Assembly: GCA_943333275.1 (NCBI GenBank) | Contig: CALQSQ010000034.1 | Location: 1 to 54,304, forward strand | Length of the DNA stretch: 54,304 nucleotides | Origin: Akkermansia muciniphila | GTDB lineage: Bacteria; Verrucomicrobiota; Verrucomicrobiia; Verrucomicrobiales; V1-33 | Reading direction: 5' to 3' | Part shown: piece by piece, positions 33,537-42,100 of the stretch | How positions within the stretch are numbered: position 1 is the first letter of the stretch | How the letters are laid out: every line of letters begins with the position of its first letter | The notes under the pieces: generated by a model | What the model was told of the DNA's origin: nothing | The model's database searches: none | The model's input: only the letters and a program-made list of their open reading frames with translations | Made by a program: the position numbers and the translations under genes

Positions 33537-35303
33537 ATGTTACCCGTCACTCATTGGATCTTACGCGATGTGGAAGCTCAGGCGCTCCAGCGCGTGAGTG
33601 AGAGCGTGGTGTGCGCTGGTGAGACGGACCTTGTGCGACGCCTGTTGGCGCAGCGGGTTGTGGGCACGGAGGAACAAATGCGGCAGTTTTTATATCCTGA
33701 ATTGAAATCGCTCTCCGATCCCTTTTTGCTGCCGAATATGGAGGCTGCGGTGGTGCGGATTCTGGCGGCGGTGGATGCAAAGGAGGAAGTGGCGTTGTTC
33801 GGGGATTACGACGTGGATGGCGTGACATCGCTGACGCTTCTGACCACGGTCTTGCAGGCCTACGGCCTGGAGCCGAAGGCATTTCTGCCGCATCGCATGG
33901 AGGAGGGTTATGGCGTGTCGCGCGAAGGCCTGGAACGGTTGCTTTCCCAATGCCAGCCCACACTGCTGATCGCGGTGGATTGCGGCACCACCTCCATTGC
34001 ACAAATCGGGTGGCTGAAACGCGAGCATGGCGTGGATGTGATTGTTTTCGATCACCACGAATGCAGCGAGGATGGTCTTCCGGATTGTGTGGCGGTGGTG
34101 AATCCCAAGCTTGGCAAGGATTTTCACTACCTGTGCAGTGCCGGCGTTGTTTTCAAACTCGCCCATGCCCTGCTGAAACGCCGCATGGTGGAGGGCTTCT
34201 CGCTGAAGGAGCATCTCGATCTGGTGGCGCTGGGCACCGTGGCGGACATCGTTCCGCTGGTGGAGGAGAATCGGCTCTTGGTGCAGAAAGGCCTGGAGGT
34301 TTTGCAGCACACTAAAAAATGCGGCCTGCGTGCGTTGAAGACGGTCGCATCCCTCAGCGGAGCGTTGACGAGCATGGACCTTGGTTTCAGGCTGGGGCCT
34401 CGTCTGAATGCCTCCGGCCGGCTCGACACCGCGCAGGCGTCGCTGGATCTGCTGATGGCGGGCGATGCCCTGAGCGCGGAACGCCTTGCCCAGGAATTGG
34501 ACCGCCAGAACCGCGCCCGGCAATTGCTTGAGCAGGACATCCATGGACATGCCGAGGAGATGGCGGTGCGTGCAATTCAGGAAATCGATCCCGCGGGCTT
34601 GGTCGTGGCGGCCGAGGAATGGCATCCGGGTGTCGTGGGCATTGTTGCCTCGCGTCTGGTTAAAAAATATCACCGCCCCGTCTTTGTCATCGCCATCAAT
34701 GAAGATGGTGTGGGCAAGGGCAGCGGGCGCAGTGTGGAGGGGATTTCCCTGGTCACCGCCCTGAATGACTGCCGCGATTTGCTCATCAATGGAGGCGGTC
34801 ACGACATGGCTGCCGGACTCACGATTTCCAAGGAAAATCTCAGGGAATTCCGCGATCGCTTCGCCAACGCCATCGCCCGTCAGGCCACGGGGGGCCAGCT
34901 GGAGCCGAAACTTTACGTCGATGCCGAAACCCGCCTCGCCGAGCTGGATCTCGATTTCCTGCAACGCTACGACCGCCTCCAACCTTTCGGGAATGGCAAT
35001 TCCCAGCCGCTGTTCCTCGCCAGCAACGTCATGCCCGCCAACGAGCCGCGCCTGCTCAAGGAGAAACATTTGAAATTCGATTTCTACCAGGACGGCGAAA
35101 CCCGCACTGGCATCTGGTTCAACGGCGTCCGTGAAAACACGCCCGTCAATCTCCCCAAGCCGCCCTGGGACATAGCCTTCTTCGTGGACCGCAACACCTT
35201 CCGCGGCCACACCAGCATCCAACTCCTCATTCAGGGACTGCGGGCCTCAGCCCCAGTGAAACGCGTGATGATGTTGAAAGAGGAGTTGAGTGTTGGCGGT
35301 TGA
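33537..35303 (+). CDS. recJ: Single-stranded-DNA-specific exonuclease RecJ
   Basis: RecJ degrades single-stranded DNA 5' to 3' in recombination and mismatch repair. The 588-residue product has the DHH-phosphoesterase motifs in order: FGDYDVDGVTSL (motif I, about 85), VDCGTTS (motif II, about 149), FDHHECSEDGLPDC (motif III), and the DHHA1 part with INGGGHDMAAGLTI near 418. Length matches the 550-600 residue family. Start ATG at 33537 (MLPVTHWIL); the upstream frame adds a Pro-rich stretch. It stands after the alkylation repair gene in the same direction. Confidence 0.95.
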   Translation: MLPVTHWILRDVEAQALQRVSESVVCAGETDLVRRLLAQRVVGTEEQMRQFLYPELKSLSDPFLLPNMEAAVVRILAAVDAKEEVALFGDYDVDGVTSLTLLTTVLQAYGLEPKAFLPHRMEEGYGVSREGLERLLSQCQPTLLIAVDCGTTSIAQIGWLKREHGVDVIVFDHHECSEDGLPDCVAVVNPKLGKDFHYLCSAGVVFKLAHALLKRRMVEGFSLKEHLDLVALGTVADIVPLVEENRLLVQKGLEVLQHTKKCGLRALKTVASLSGALTSMDLGFRLGPRLNASGRLDTAQASLDLLMAGDALSAERLAQELDRQNRARQLLEQDIHGHAEEMAVRAIQEIDPAGLVVAAEEWHPGVVGIVASRLVKKYHRPVFVIAINEDGVGKGSGRSVEGISLVTALNDCRDLLINGGGHDMAAGLTISKENLREFRDRFANAIARQATGGQLEPKLYVDAETRLAELDLDFLQRYDRLQPFGNGNSQPLFLASNVMPANEPRLLKEKHLKFDFYQDGETRTGIWFNGVRENTPVNLPKPPWDIAFFVDRNTFRGHTSIQLLIQGLRASAPVKRVMMLKEELSVGG

Positions 35304-35379
35304 GGGTGGAGAGATTTTTGGAAATGGGGCTCCTGCTCCATGGATCCTTTTGGTTTCTAATTCCCTATTCCCATTTCCC

Positions 35380-36039
35380 ATGGACGCTCCCGTTTCAAAA
35401 TGGTTCCGCCCCCGCCGCCTTCCCACCTGGCGGATCTGGCTGCCGTTGCTTTTGATTTTCGGCGGACTGTTTTGCTGGCTCGGGCCGAAAATTTACGGCT
35501 GGCTGGCGGTGACCGATCGCGTGGCGGGAGCCCGGTATGTGGCCGTGGAGGGTTGGGCGCCGGATTTCGTGCTCACGGCGGCCGAGCGGGAATTCGATGA
35601 TGCGAATGCGGTTTTGTTACTGACAACCGGCCTGCCGCTTGAGCAGGGAACGTTGTTGTCGGAACACAAGGATTTCGCCACACTCGCGGCGACAACGCTG
35701 GCCAAGCTGGGCATGGAGCCGGGGAAAATTTATCCCGTGCCAGCCCCCGCCGCCCAGCGGGATCGCACCGCCGCCATGGCGACAGCGCTCAAGACCGCAC
35801 TGGATGGATTGCAGATTCCCGCAGCGGACAAGAAACTGCAGTTGGTGACCTTTGGAACGCATGCCCGGAGATCGCGGGCCATTTATCAGCGGGTGCTCGG
35901 ACCGGAATGGCAGGTGGGCGTGGTCTCGGTGCCGCAGCGAAATTTTCCTGAAGACACCTGGTATAAACACAGCAACGGCGCGAAGAGCGTCATCGACGAA
36001 CTCGTCGCCCTCCTGGTCGTGGCGGTTGGCGGTGAATAA
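35380..36039 (+). CDS. Membrane-anchored YdcF/ElyC-like (DUF218-type) protein
   Basis: The 219-residue product has a basic N-terminus, one membrane helix at about 16-34 (IWLPLLLIFGGLFCW), and then an alpha/beta domain with VAVEGWAPDFVL, later a LVTFGTHARRSRAIYQRVLG segment, and WYKHSNGAKSVIDEL. This layout resembles the DUF218/ElyC family, some members of which affect envelope synthesis. The resemblance is modest. The ATG at 35380 starts the membrane anchor; the open frame before it overlaps the recJ end. It is 15 bases before the ROK kinase gene and may be in one operon with it. Confidence 0.55.
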   Translation: MDAPVSKWFRPRRLPTWRIWLPLLLIFGGLFCWLGPKIYGWLAVTDRVAGARYVAVEGWAPDFVLTAAEREFDDANAVLLLTTGLPLEQGTLLSEHKDFATLAATTLAKLGMEPGKIYPVPAPAAQRDRTAAMATALKTALDGLQIPAADKKLQLVTFGTHARRSRAIYQRVLGPEWQVGVVSVPQRNFPEDTWYKHSNGAKSVIDELVALLVVAVGGE

Positions 36040-36054
36040 TTGCATCAAACTCAC

Positions 36055-36957
36055 ATGCCTGAATTCCCAAATTATATCATCGGCGTGGATATCGGCGGGA
36101 CCCGCATCAAGTTCGGTCTCCTCGATGCAATCGATGGCTCCATTTTACACCAGCATACCGTTCCGACGCTGGATGGCGAATGGACAGGGGCCGACCCCGC
36201 CTGGGCGGTGGCGATTCGTGAGTATGTCGCAGCAGTGGAAAAGGAGCGGGGCCCGGCGCGGGCGGTGGGCATTGCGGCTCCGGGGCTGGCGGCGGCGGAC
36301 AACCGATGCATCGTTAAAATGCCCGGTCGGCTAAACGGGCTTGAAGGATTGGACTGGACGCAATGGCTCGGTCGTCCCGCCTCGGTGCTGAATGATGCCC
36401 ATGCCGCGCTGCTCGGTGAATGCTGGTGCGGAGCCGCGCAGGGCTTGCGTCACGTGGTGTTGCTGACGCTGGGCACGGGCGTGGGCGGAGCGATTCTGAT
36501 CGATGGAAAATTGCTCCAGGGCCACACGGGCCGCGCCGGGCATCTCGGCCATCTCACGGTGGATGCGGATGGCCCGCCCACCATCGCCGGCATGCCCGGC
36601 GGTTTGGATTCCATCATCGGCAACGCCACCGTCGCAGCCCGCAGTGAGAACCGCTTCACGAGCACCGCGGAACTGACCGATGCCGTGCGCAGCGGGGACC
36701 CGTTTGCCACCGCCGTCTGGGAACGCAGCGTTTACCAACTGGCCTGCGGCGTGGGATCGCTCCTAAATGTGCTGGACCCCGAGGCCGTGGTGATTGGCGG
36801 CGGCATTGCGGAGGTCGGGGACCTCTTGTTCCGGCCCCTGCGGCAGCATTTGGATAAAATCGAATGGCGCCCCCTGGGAAAGGCCACGCCCGTGCTCCCC
36901 GCCCTGCTGGGCGAATGGGCCGGCACGTTCGGGGCGGCTAAATTTGCGCTTCGCTGA
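36055..36957 (+). CDS. ROK-family sugar kinase (glucokinase-like) without the zinc cysteines
   Basis: The 300-residue product begins with the phosphate-1 motif VDIGGTRIKFGLLD. It has VLNDAHAALLGE (catalytic Asp), LLTLGTGVGGAILIDGKLL (phosphate-2), and VVIGGGIAE near 245 (adenosine site), so it is an ATP-dependent kinase of the ROK family, most likely acting on glucose or a related hexose. After GRAGHLGH, where most ROK proteins have C-x-C-x-x-G-C-x-E, this one has PTIAGMPGGLDS with no cysteine. Zinc is thus not bound there, as in a known minority of the family. Start ATG at 36055 preferred over a TTG at 36040. Confidence 0.88.
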   Translation: MPEFPNYIIGVDIGGTRIKFGLLDAIDGSILHQHTVPTLDGEWTGADPAWAVAIREYVAAVEKERGPARAVGIAAPGLAAADNRCIVKMPGRLNGLEGLDWTQWLGRPASVLNDAHAALLGECWCGAAQGLRHVVLLTLGTGVGGAILIDGKLLQGHTGRAGHLGHLTVDADGPPTIAGMPGGLDSIIGNATVAARSENRFTSTAELTDAVRSGDPFATAVWERSVYQLACGVGSLLNVLDPEAVVIGGGIAEVGDLLFRPLRQHLDKIEWRPLGKATPVLPALLGEWAGTFGAAKFALR

Positions 36958-37088
36958 ACGAGGACTTGGCGCTATGGCTCCGCTGCGGGGAAAAGAAAAA
37001 CGCGGGCGATGTGCGACAGCTGGAGGCAATAGCAGGTTCCGCGCACCAAACCCATTTCCCCACAGAGCGCGAGTCTAAGAATCGGACT

Positions 37089-37439
37089 CTAATCATACCG
37101 ATAGCGGCATCTGCGACGGACCTTCCCGTCACCCCTCTCATCAATCCAATCAATCGTCGCCCCAGCGAGAGGAGTGCCGACGCTCGTGAAAAGATTCTGC
37201 AGGCGATTCGCGGCATCAAGCAAGGCGCCAGAAGGCTCGTCAATCTCTGGTTCGCCAACAGTGTTCTTGACGTGGCAGCGGACACCACCTGAGGCGCGCT
37301 CAAATTGGTTCGCGGGTGCTGTTATCTCAATAACAAGTCCACCCCAGCTATTTTCCTTAGCGATGCGCAAACCTTCTTCGGTAATCGCGTCGAGAATCGG
37401 GCCTGTCTGCTGATGGAATTCTAGATCTCCGTGTTTCAT
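37089..37439 (-). CDS. Small protein of unknown function
   Basis: The 116-residue product starts MKHGDLEFHQQTGP and is predicted alpha/beta, without signal peptide or membrane helix. Its codon use looks like real coding sequence and it contains one compact patterned end (ATIDWIDERGDG, then a basic RRRCRYRYD tail). I do not recognise the family. It is alone on the minus strand, tail to tail with the ROK kinase gene 131 bases away; nothing was recognised in that gap. Confidence 0.45.
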   Translation of the reverse strand: MKHGDLEFHQQTGPILDAITEEGLRIAKENSWGGLVIEITAPANQFERASGGVRCHVKNTVGEPEIDEPSGALLDAANRLQNLFTSVGTPLAGATIDWIDERGDGKVRRRCRYRYD

Positions 37440-37591
37440 GTTGGTTTTGTATGAGGGTTCCATCCCTGGAGATAACTAATGGCGCACCGACAGAACAGTC
37501 GATTTCTGACGTCCGTTATAAACGGCGGACTTTTTGGTTTTCCCCGGAGATGGCGGAAAAGAGGGTGTCATGGGGAGAGATTTAAGGGCAA

Positions 37592-37891
37592 ATGCGCATC
37601 ACAGGCAATAGAATTGTTGAATCCTTGCGGAAGGCGCAGGGATTCTTGCAGTTGATGAACGAGGGGGAGGTCGAGCGTTTGCGGGGTGACACCCAGACCT
37701 CCACCGCCGCCAAATCCTTCACCCAGTCAGAAAAGAAAGTGGCCCGCGAAGCGCTCGACCGCCAACTGAGCATCAACGTCCTGACCGTGGCCCTGAAATT
37801 CATCGGCCAGCCAGAAAAAGCCAACGTGTATTTCCAACAGCACCTCATTGAAGACCATCCCGCCGAGCCCACTCCCCCTCCGGTGCCTTAA
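37592..37891 (+). CDS. Small helical protein of unknown function
   Basis: The 99-residue product is mostly helical and hydrophilic, with a Pro-rich tail (PAEPTPPPVP). It has neither signal nor membrane segment. It precedes the DUF4175 gene by 87 bases in the same direction and may be co-transcribed with it. The frame shows normal codon use. It could be a small cytoplasmic partner, but this is only by position. Confidence 0.45.
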   Translation: MRITGNRIVESLRKAQGFLQLMNEGEVERLRGDTQTSTAAKSFTQSEKKVAREALDRQLSINVLTVALKFIGQPEKANVYFQQHLIEDHPAEPTPPPVP

Positions 37892-37978
37892 GGGACGAAA
37901 GGGTGCAGGGCTTGGAGGGAGCATTCCGCCGTGGAAAAGGAAATGACACGGGTCGGCTCCGGTGCCAGAATGCGGGCC

Positions 37979-40900
37979 ATGAATCAGCTTTCCCTGCCCC
38001 CGGCGCTCCAGCAGCAAATCCGTGACTACGAGTCGCGGTTGCGGCGCATGGAGACATTGTGGGCAGTGGCGGGTGCGGTGGCGGGATTCCTGAGCATGTA
38101 TGTGATGCTTTTTTTGCTGGATCGTTTTTTCGACACGCCGCGGCTCTGGCGGTTGGTGTTGCTGGTCCTGGGTAGTGTGGCGGCGGCCAGATTTGCACAG
38201 GTGTGGGGTCGGAAATGGGTGTGGAAGCGGCGGAGCACGAATGTGCTGGCGCAGGAGCTGGGGAAACATTTCCGGACGCTGGGGGATCGGTTGCAGGGGG
38301 TGCTGGAACTTGCGGAATCGGGGGACCTGCCGGCGAATATTTCTCCGGCGTTGTGTCGGGCGGCCATGGCGCAGGTGGCGACGGAGGCGGCGAAGCATGA
38401 TTTTGAAAAGGCCGTTCCCGTGCATCCCACGAAACGCTGGGGTCTGGCGGCGGTGTGTGTGGCGGCGCTGGCGGCCACGCCGTTTCTGCTGGTGCCGAAG
38501 GCGGCGTCGAATGCGGCGCAGCGGTTCCTCACCCCGCTGGCGGACATAGAGCGTTACACGTTTGTTTCGTTGGAAGACCTGCCGTCCGATCTCTACGTGG
38601 CCCATGGCGAACCTTTTGCCCTGGAGGTGGGATTGGAGGCGGATTCGGCATGGAAGCCTGACAGTGTGGATGCACAGGTGGAGCGGCAGGAAGCGATGTC
38701 GGTGAGTTTTCAGGATCACCGGGCGGTGCTTTCCCTGCCCCCACAGACGCGCGATGGTGCGCTGACGCTGCGGGTGGGTGACGCACGCAGGGAGATTGCC
38801 ATTCATCCACTGCACCGGCCGGAGTTGCGATCATTGACCGCACAAGTCACTCCGCCCGATTATCTGCGACTGCCCGCGACCGCCAAAACAGTGCAAGGGG
38901 GCAGCGCGGAATTTCTGGAAGGCAGCAGCGTGGAGTTCACCGCCACCATTTCCCGGCCCCTCGCCACCGCCGTGCAGCAGGATCAAAACACTGCTCCCAC
39001 CGTGACCGGCGAATCCTTCCACACCGCCCCCATCGTGATGCGGGAAACGCCACACACAACCGTGCTGGCTTGGAATGACACGCACGGCCTGGCCCCGACC
39101 CAGCCCTACAGCCTGAAGATGCAGCCGACGAAGGATGCGGAGCCGAAGATTGATTTACAGGATTTGGATATCGAAATGGCGGTGCTGAGCAGCGAGTTGC
39201 TGAAATGCAAATTCACGGCCACGGATGATTTTGGAATCAAGGAAACCTGGTTGGGATGGACGGTTTTCAGCACGGACGGGGAGAAGAAGGAAACCAGCCG
39301 AGGAGAGACCGCCCATGTGCCGGGATCACCCACCTCCGCCAACGTGGAGGGCGTGCAGGAATGGTCGCCGATGTGGCATAAGATTCCGGATGATTCCATG
39401 GTCGAACTCGCCGCCTACACCACGGATTATTTCCCCGACCGCGCCCCGGCGGTTTCCTGGAAACACACCATCTGGGTGCTGAGTCCCGCCAAGCATGCCG
39501 AGAAAGTCCGCGATCGTATGGATGCCGTTTTAAAGCAGCTTGATGACCGCATCCGCGATGAGGAACGGCAGCTCGATCTCAGCAAGGGCCTCGCGGAACA
39601 GAAGGACAAACTCGCCACGGAAAAGGCGACCGAAGAACTCAAAAATCTGGAAGCCGACGAACACCAGAACAAAGAGCAGCTTGAGAAACTGACGCAGGAA
39701 ATGGAAAGCGTCCTCAAGGATGCCCTGCGCAATCCGGAGGTGCCCGAAGCCACCGTGGCGGATTGGAAAAAGCTTGGCGAGGAACTCGAGGCCAAAGCCC
39801 AGCCCGAACTCAGCAAGGCTGCTGAGAAGCTCCAGCAAGCCGCCGAAGCCCCGCTGCCCCCGCCGGACGCCCCGACCCCTCCTCCCAATGATGAACGCGC
39901 CAAGGATCTGGCGGAGGCCTCCGCCAGCCAGGAAGCAGCACTGGAATCCATGAAGGAGGCCGCCAAGAAAATGAACAACGTCAACGAGAGCCTCTATGCG
40001 CGGAATTTCTACAACCGCCTCCGCCATACAGCGAAGGAGGAACACGGCGTCTCCGCGAATCTTCGCAAGCTGGCCAAGGACACCGTGGGCCTGACTCCAG
40101 AGGAAATTGCCCCGAACTTCCGCAGCAAGTTTGATTCCTCCGCGCAGCAGCAGGACCGCGCCACCAGCGAAGTGGAATCGCTCGTTTCCGACATGGGAAA
40201 TTTCATCGCCCGTCTTCCCAGTGAGAAATACAGCCTCGTCCACAAGGACATGGAGGAGAAAAAAGTCATCGCCGCCCTCACCGAATTATCCGGACTGGTT
40301 CGGGCCAACCTCGTGCTCAAATCCGTGGGCACGGCCAAACTCTGGGGCACGCAACTGGATAAGTGGGCGGAAATGCTCCAGGACGAGAGTGAAAGCGGCA
40401 AGGGCGAAGGTGAGCAAGCCGAAATCCCGCCGGAAATGATGAAGCTGCTCATTGCGCTCGTCCGTGCCGCCCAGGATCAGGAAACCCTGCGCGACCAGAC
40501 CATGGCTCTCGATGCGCGTAAATGGACCACGGAGGATTTCCTGAACGACGCCACCAAGCTCAGCGACCTTCAGGCCAACCTCGCCGAGACCATTGGAGAC
40601 TTGCGCGAAAAAACTCCCATCGAGGAAGTGTATCCTCTGCTCGAAAAAGTCCACGAACTCATGACCGACGTCAGCCTTGAACTTCGCGCCCCCGCCACCG
40701 ATGCCGATACCATCGGCATTGAATCCGCCATCATCGAACTCCTCGTGCCCCCTGACAAGAAAGGTGGCAAGCCCAGTCCGCAGATGGCCAAGATGCAGCA
40801 GGCCGCCCGCGAACTCATGGCCAAGGCCAAGAATCCCGGCAAGGGCAACAACAAGGGTGACAGCAACCTTGCCGGCGAAAACCCCAACGGCCCCGGTGCA

Positions 40901-41029
40901 CAGGGCAAATCCGGCCAGCGCATCATCGAGCAATCCACCGGTTCCAGTCAGTCCGGCGAGTGGCCCGCCGAATTCCGCGATGCGCTCCAAGCCTATTTCA
41001 ATCAGGTGGAGGCGCCGGAAAAGAAGTAA
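37979..41029 (+). CDS. Large DUF4175-like membrane protein with coiled coils
   Basis: This protein of 1016 residues has two membrane helices close together (about 27-48 and 56-74) and a third near 150-170. An outer part follows with an Ig-like strand pattern (LEVGLEADSAW; LTAQVTPPDYLRLPA). From about 510 a long charged region forms coiled coils (runs of Glu/Lys/Ala with heptads), and the tail is Gly/Asn-rich. This layout matches DUF4175-type proteins found next to MoxR/BatA-type genes in planctomycetes and verrucomicrobia. Their job is unknown; a role in envelope stress or assembly is suggested only by neighbours. A BatA-like gene faces it 1 kb away. I use the ATG at 37979. Confidence 0.65.
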   Translation: MNQLSLPPALQQQIRDYESRLRRMETLWAVAGAVAGFLSMYVMLFLLDRFFDTPRLWRLVLLVLGSVAAARFAQVWGRKWVWKRRSTNVLAQELGKHFRTLGDRLQGVLELAESGDLPANISPALCRAAMAQVATEAAKHDFEKAVPVHPTKRWGLAAVCVAALAATPFLLVPKAASNAAQRFLTPLADIERYTFVSLEDLPSDLYVAHGEPFALEVGLEADSAWKPDSVDAQVERQEAMSVSFQDHRAVLSLPPQTRDGALTLRVGDARREIAIHPLHRPELRSLTAQVTPPDYLRLPATAKTVQGGSAEFLEGSSVEFTATISRPLATAVQQDQNTAPTVTGESFHTAPIVMRETPHTTVLAWNDTHGLAPTQPYSLKMQPTKDAEPKIDLQDLDIEMAVLSSELLKCKFTATDDFGIKETWLGWTVFSTDGEKKETSRGETAHVPGSPTSANVEGVQEWSPMWHKIPDDSMVELAAYTTDYFPDRAPAVSWKHTIWVLSPAKHAEKVRDRMDAVLKQLDDRIRDEERQLDLSKGLAEQKDKLATEKATEELKNLEADEHQNKEQLEKLTQEMESVLKDALRNPEVPEATVADWKKLGEELEAKAQPELSKAAEKLQQAAEAPLPPPDAPTPPPNDERAKDLAEASASQEAALESMKEAAKKMNNVNESLYARNFYNRLRHTAKEEHGVSANLRKLAKDTVGLTPEEIAPNFRSKFDSSAQQQDRATSEVESLVSDMGNFIARLPSEKYSLVHKDMEEKKVIAALTELSGLVRANLVLKSVGTAKLWGTQLDKWAEMLQDESESGKGEGEQAEIPPEMMKLLIALVRAAQDQETLRDQTMALDARKWTTEDFLNDATKLSDLQANLAETIGDLREKTPIEEVYPLLEKVHELMTDVSLELRAPATDADTIGIESAIIELLVPPDKKGGKPSPQMAKMQQAARELMAKAKNPGKGNNKGDSNLAGENPNGPGAQGKSGQRIIEQSTGSSQSGEWPAEFRDALQAYFNQVEAPEKK

Positions 41030-41067
41030 GTTTGTTCCACCTGGGTTTACAAGATCGCCCGCAATCC

Positions 41068-41334
41068 ATGGCAATAACCGAGTCCCATTCGATCAACAAC
41101 GATTCATCCCTCGAGGCCCGCCGGGCGTTTGCTGAGAAAATCGCCGGTCCGGAGTGGGCCGACTGGTATTTGCTGACACCGGAGGAACGATGGTCCGCCT
41201 CCCAGAAACTCTGGTCGGAATACCTTGCTCTCGGCGGAAGCCTCGACCCGGAGGTGGATTTTCAGAGTCCATTTTGGACAGCGGATGATTACCGATCGTT
41301 TGCTCAGCGGAGCATACCGGAACGCGCACCATGA
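41068..41334 (+). CDS. Small protein paired with a nucleotidyltransferase
   Basis: The 88-residue product begins MAITESHSINND, and its core (AEKIAGPEWADWYLLTPEERW, split by a turn) is helical with many aromatic residues. It overlaps the downstream nucleotidyltransferase gene by four bases (ATGA). A short gene coupled in this way to a stand-alone nucleotidyltransferase is a common layout of toxin-antitoxin-like or MNT-type pairs. The family is not recognised. No helix-turn-helix or ribbon-helix-helix pattern is visible. Confidence 0.6.
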   Translation: MAITESHSINNDSSLEARRAFAEKIAGPEWADWYLLTPEERWSASQKLWSEYLALGGSLDPEVDFQSPFWTADDYRSFAQRSIPERAP

Positions 41335-42068
41335 TTCTTCCACCTTCCATTCAACAAGTCTTGGAGACGTTTGCCCGGCATCGAATCCAGGCCCTGTTGA
41401 TGGGTGGACAAGCCTGCATCGTCTATGGGGGAGCCGAGTTCAGCCGCGATATCGATTTTGCAATCCTCGCCACACCCGAAAATCTTGCGGCCCTCGAAAG
41501 AACGATGGAAGAACTGCAAGCGCGGGTCATCGCTGTCCCGCCTTTCACGATTGGGTATTTGAGCGAGGGACTCGCCGTCCATTTTCGTTGCGGTGCGCAG
41601 GGCGTGGAGGGATTGAGAGTTGATGTCATGAGCCACATGCGTGGGGTTGCTCCGTTTGCAGACCTCTGGTCGCGGCGCCACCGCCTGCCCGCTGGAGGTG
41701 CGGTGCTCGCCCTCCCTGATTTGATCAAAGCAAAGAAAACGCAGCGCGACAAAGACTGGCCGATGATCCGTCGGTTAATGGAGGCAGATTACATTCGCAA
41801 TCCTCATCCCACGCCCGCACAAATCGAGTTCTGGCTCGACGAATGCCGCACTCCCGAAATCCTCCAGGAATTAAGCCGTTCCCATGCATCCCAAATGGCC
41901 AGCCATCAGCGCAAAGTCGTTCAAAGCGCAGGAAACGGTGCGTCTTCGAGCATACTGGCTGAACTGCTTCACGAGGAAGAAATAGCGGAACGCAACGCCG
42001 ATATCACCTGGTGGGCACCACGAAAAAAGCGACTCGAAGCCCTCCGCCGCAATCTCAAACCGGAATAA
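41331..42068 (+). CDS. Nucleotidyltransferase-fold protein (AbiEii/MNT-like)
   Basis: The 245-residue product has the nucleotidyltransferase core: MGGQACIVYGGAEFSRDIDFAI at about 24-45 (Gly-Gly, then the Asp-x-Asp metal site in S-R-D-I-D-F, quoted in parts). A third acidic strand in LRVDVMSHM is near 101, and the LPDLIKAKKTQRDKDW helix follows. This arrangement is typical of stand-alone proteins that attach nucleotides to tRNA or protein, many of which are toxins. The C-terminal ~80 residues are helical and Glu/Arg-rich. It overlaps its small partner by four bases, and the pair is placed between two converging membrane-protein genes. Confidence 0.75.
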   Translation: MILPPSIQQVLETFARHRIQALLMGGQACIVYGGAEFSRDIDFAILATPENLAALERTMEELQARVIAVPPFTIGYLSEGLAVHFRCGAQGVEGLRVDVMSHMRGVAPFADLWSRRHRLPAGGAVLALPDLIKAKKTQRDKDWPMIRRLMEADYIRNPHPTPAQIEFWLDECRTPEILQELSRSHASQMASHQRKVVQSAGNGASSSILAELLHEEEIAERNADITWWAPRKKRLEALRRNLKPE

Positions 42069-42100
42069 GGAATCAGTCCCGGCGAGCATTTGGACCAGTT

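Noticed and set aside
37499..37545. Imperfect dyad CCGTT-ATA-AACGG followed by TTTTT as a terminator
   Set aside because: The stem is only five clean pairs with a bulge beyond, and no plus-strand gene ends close upstream; too weak to list.
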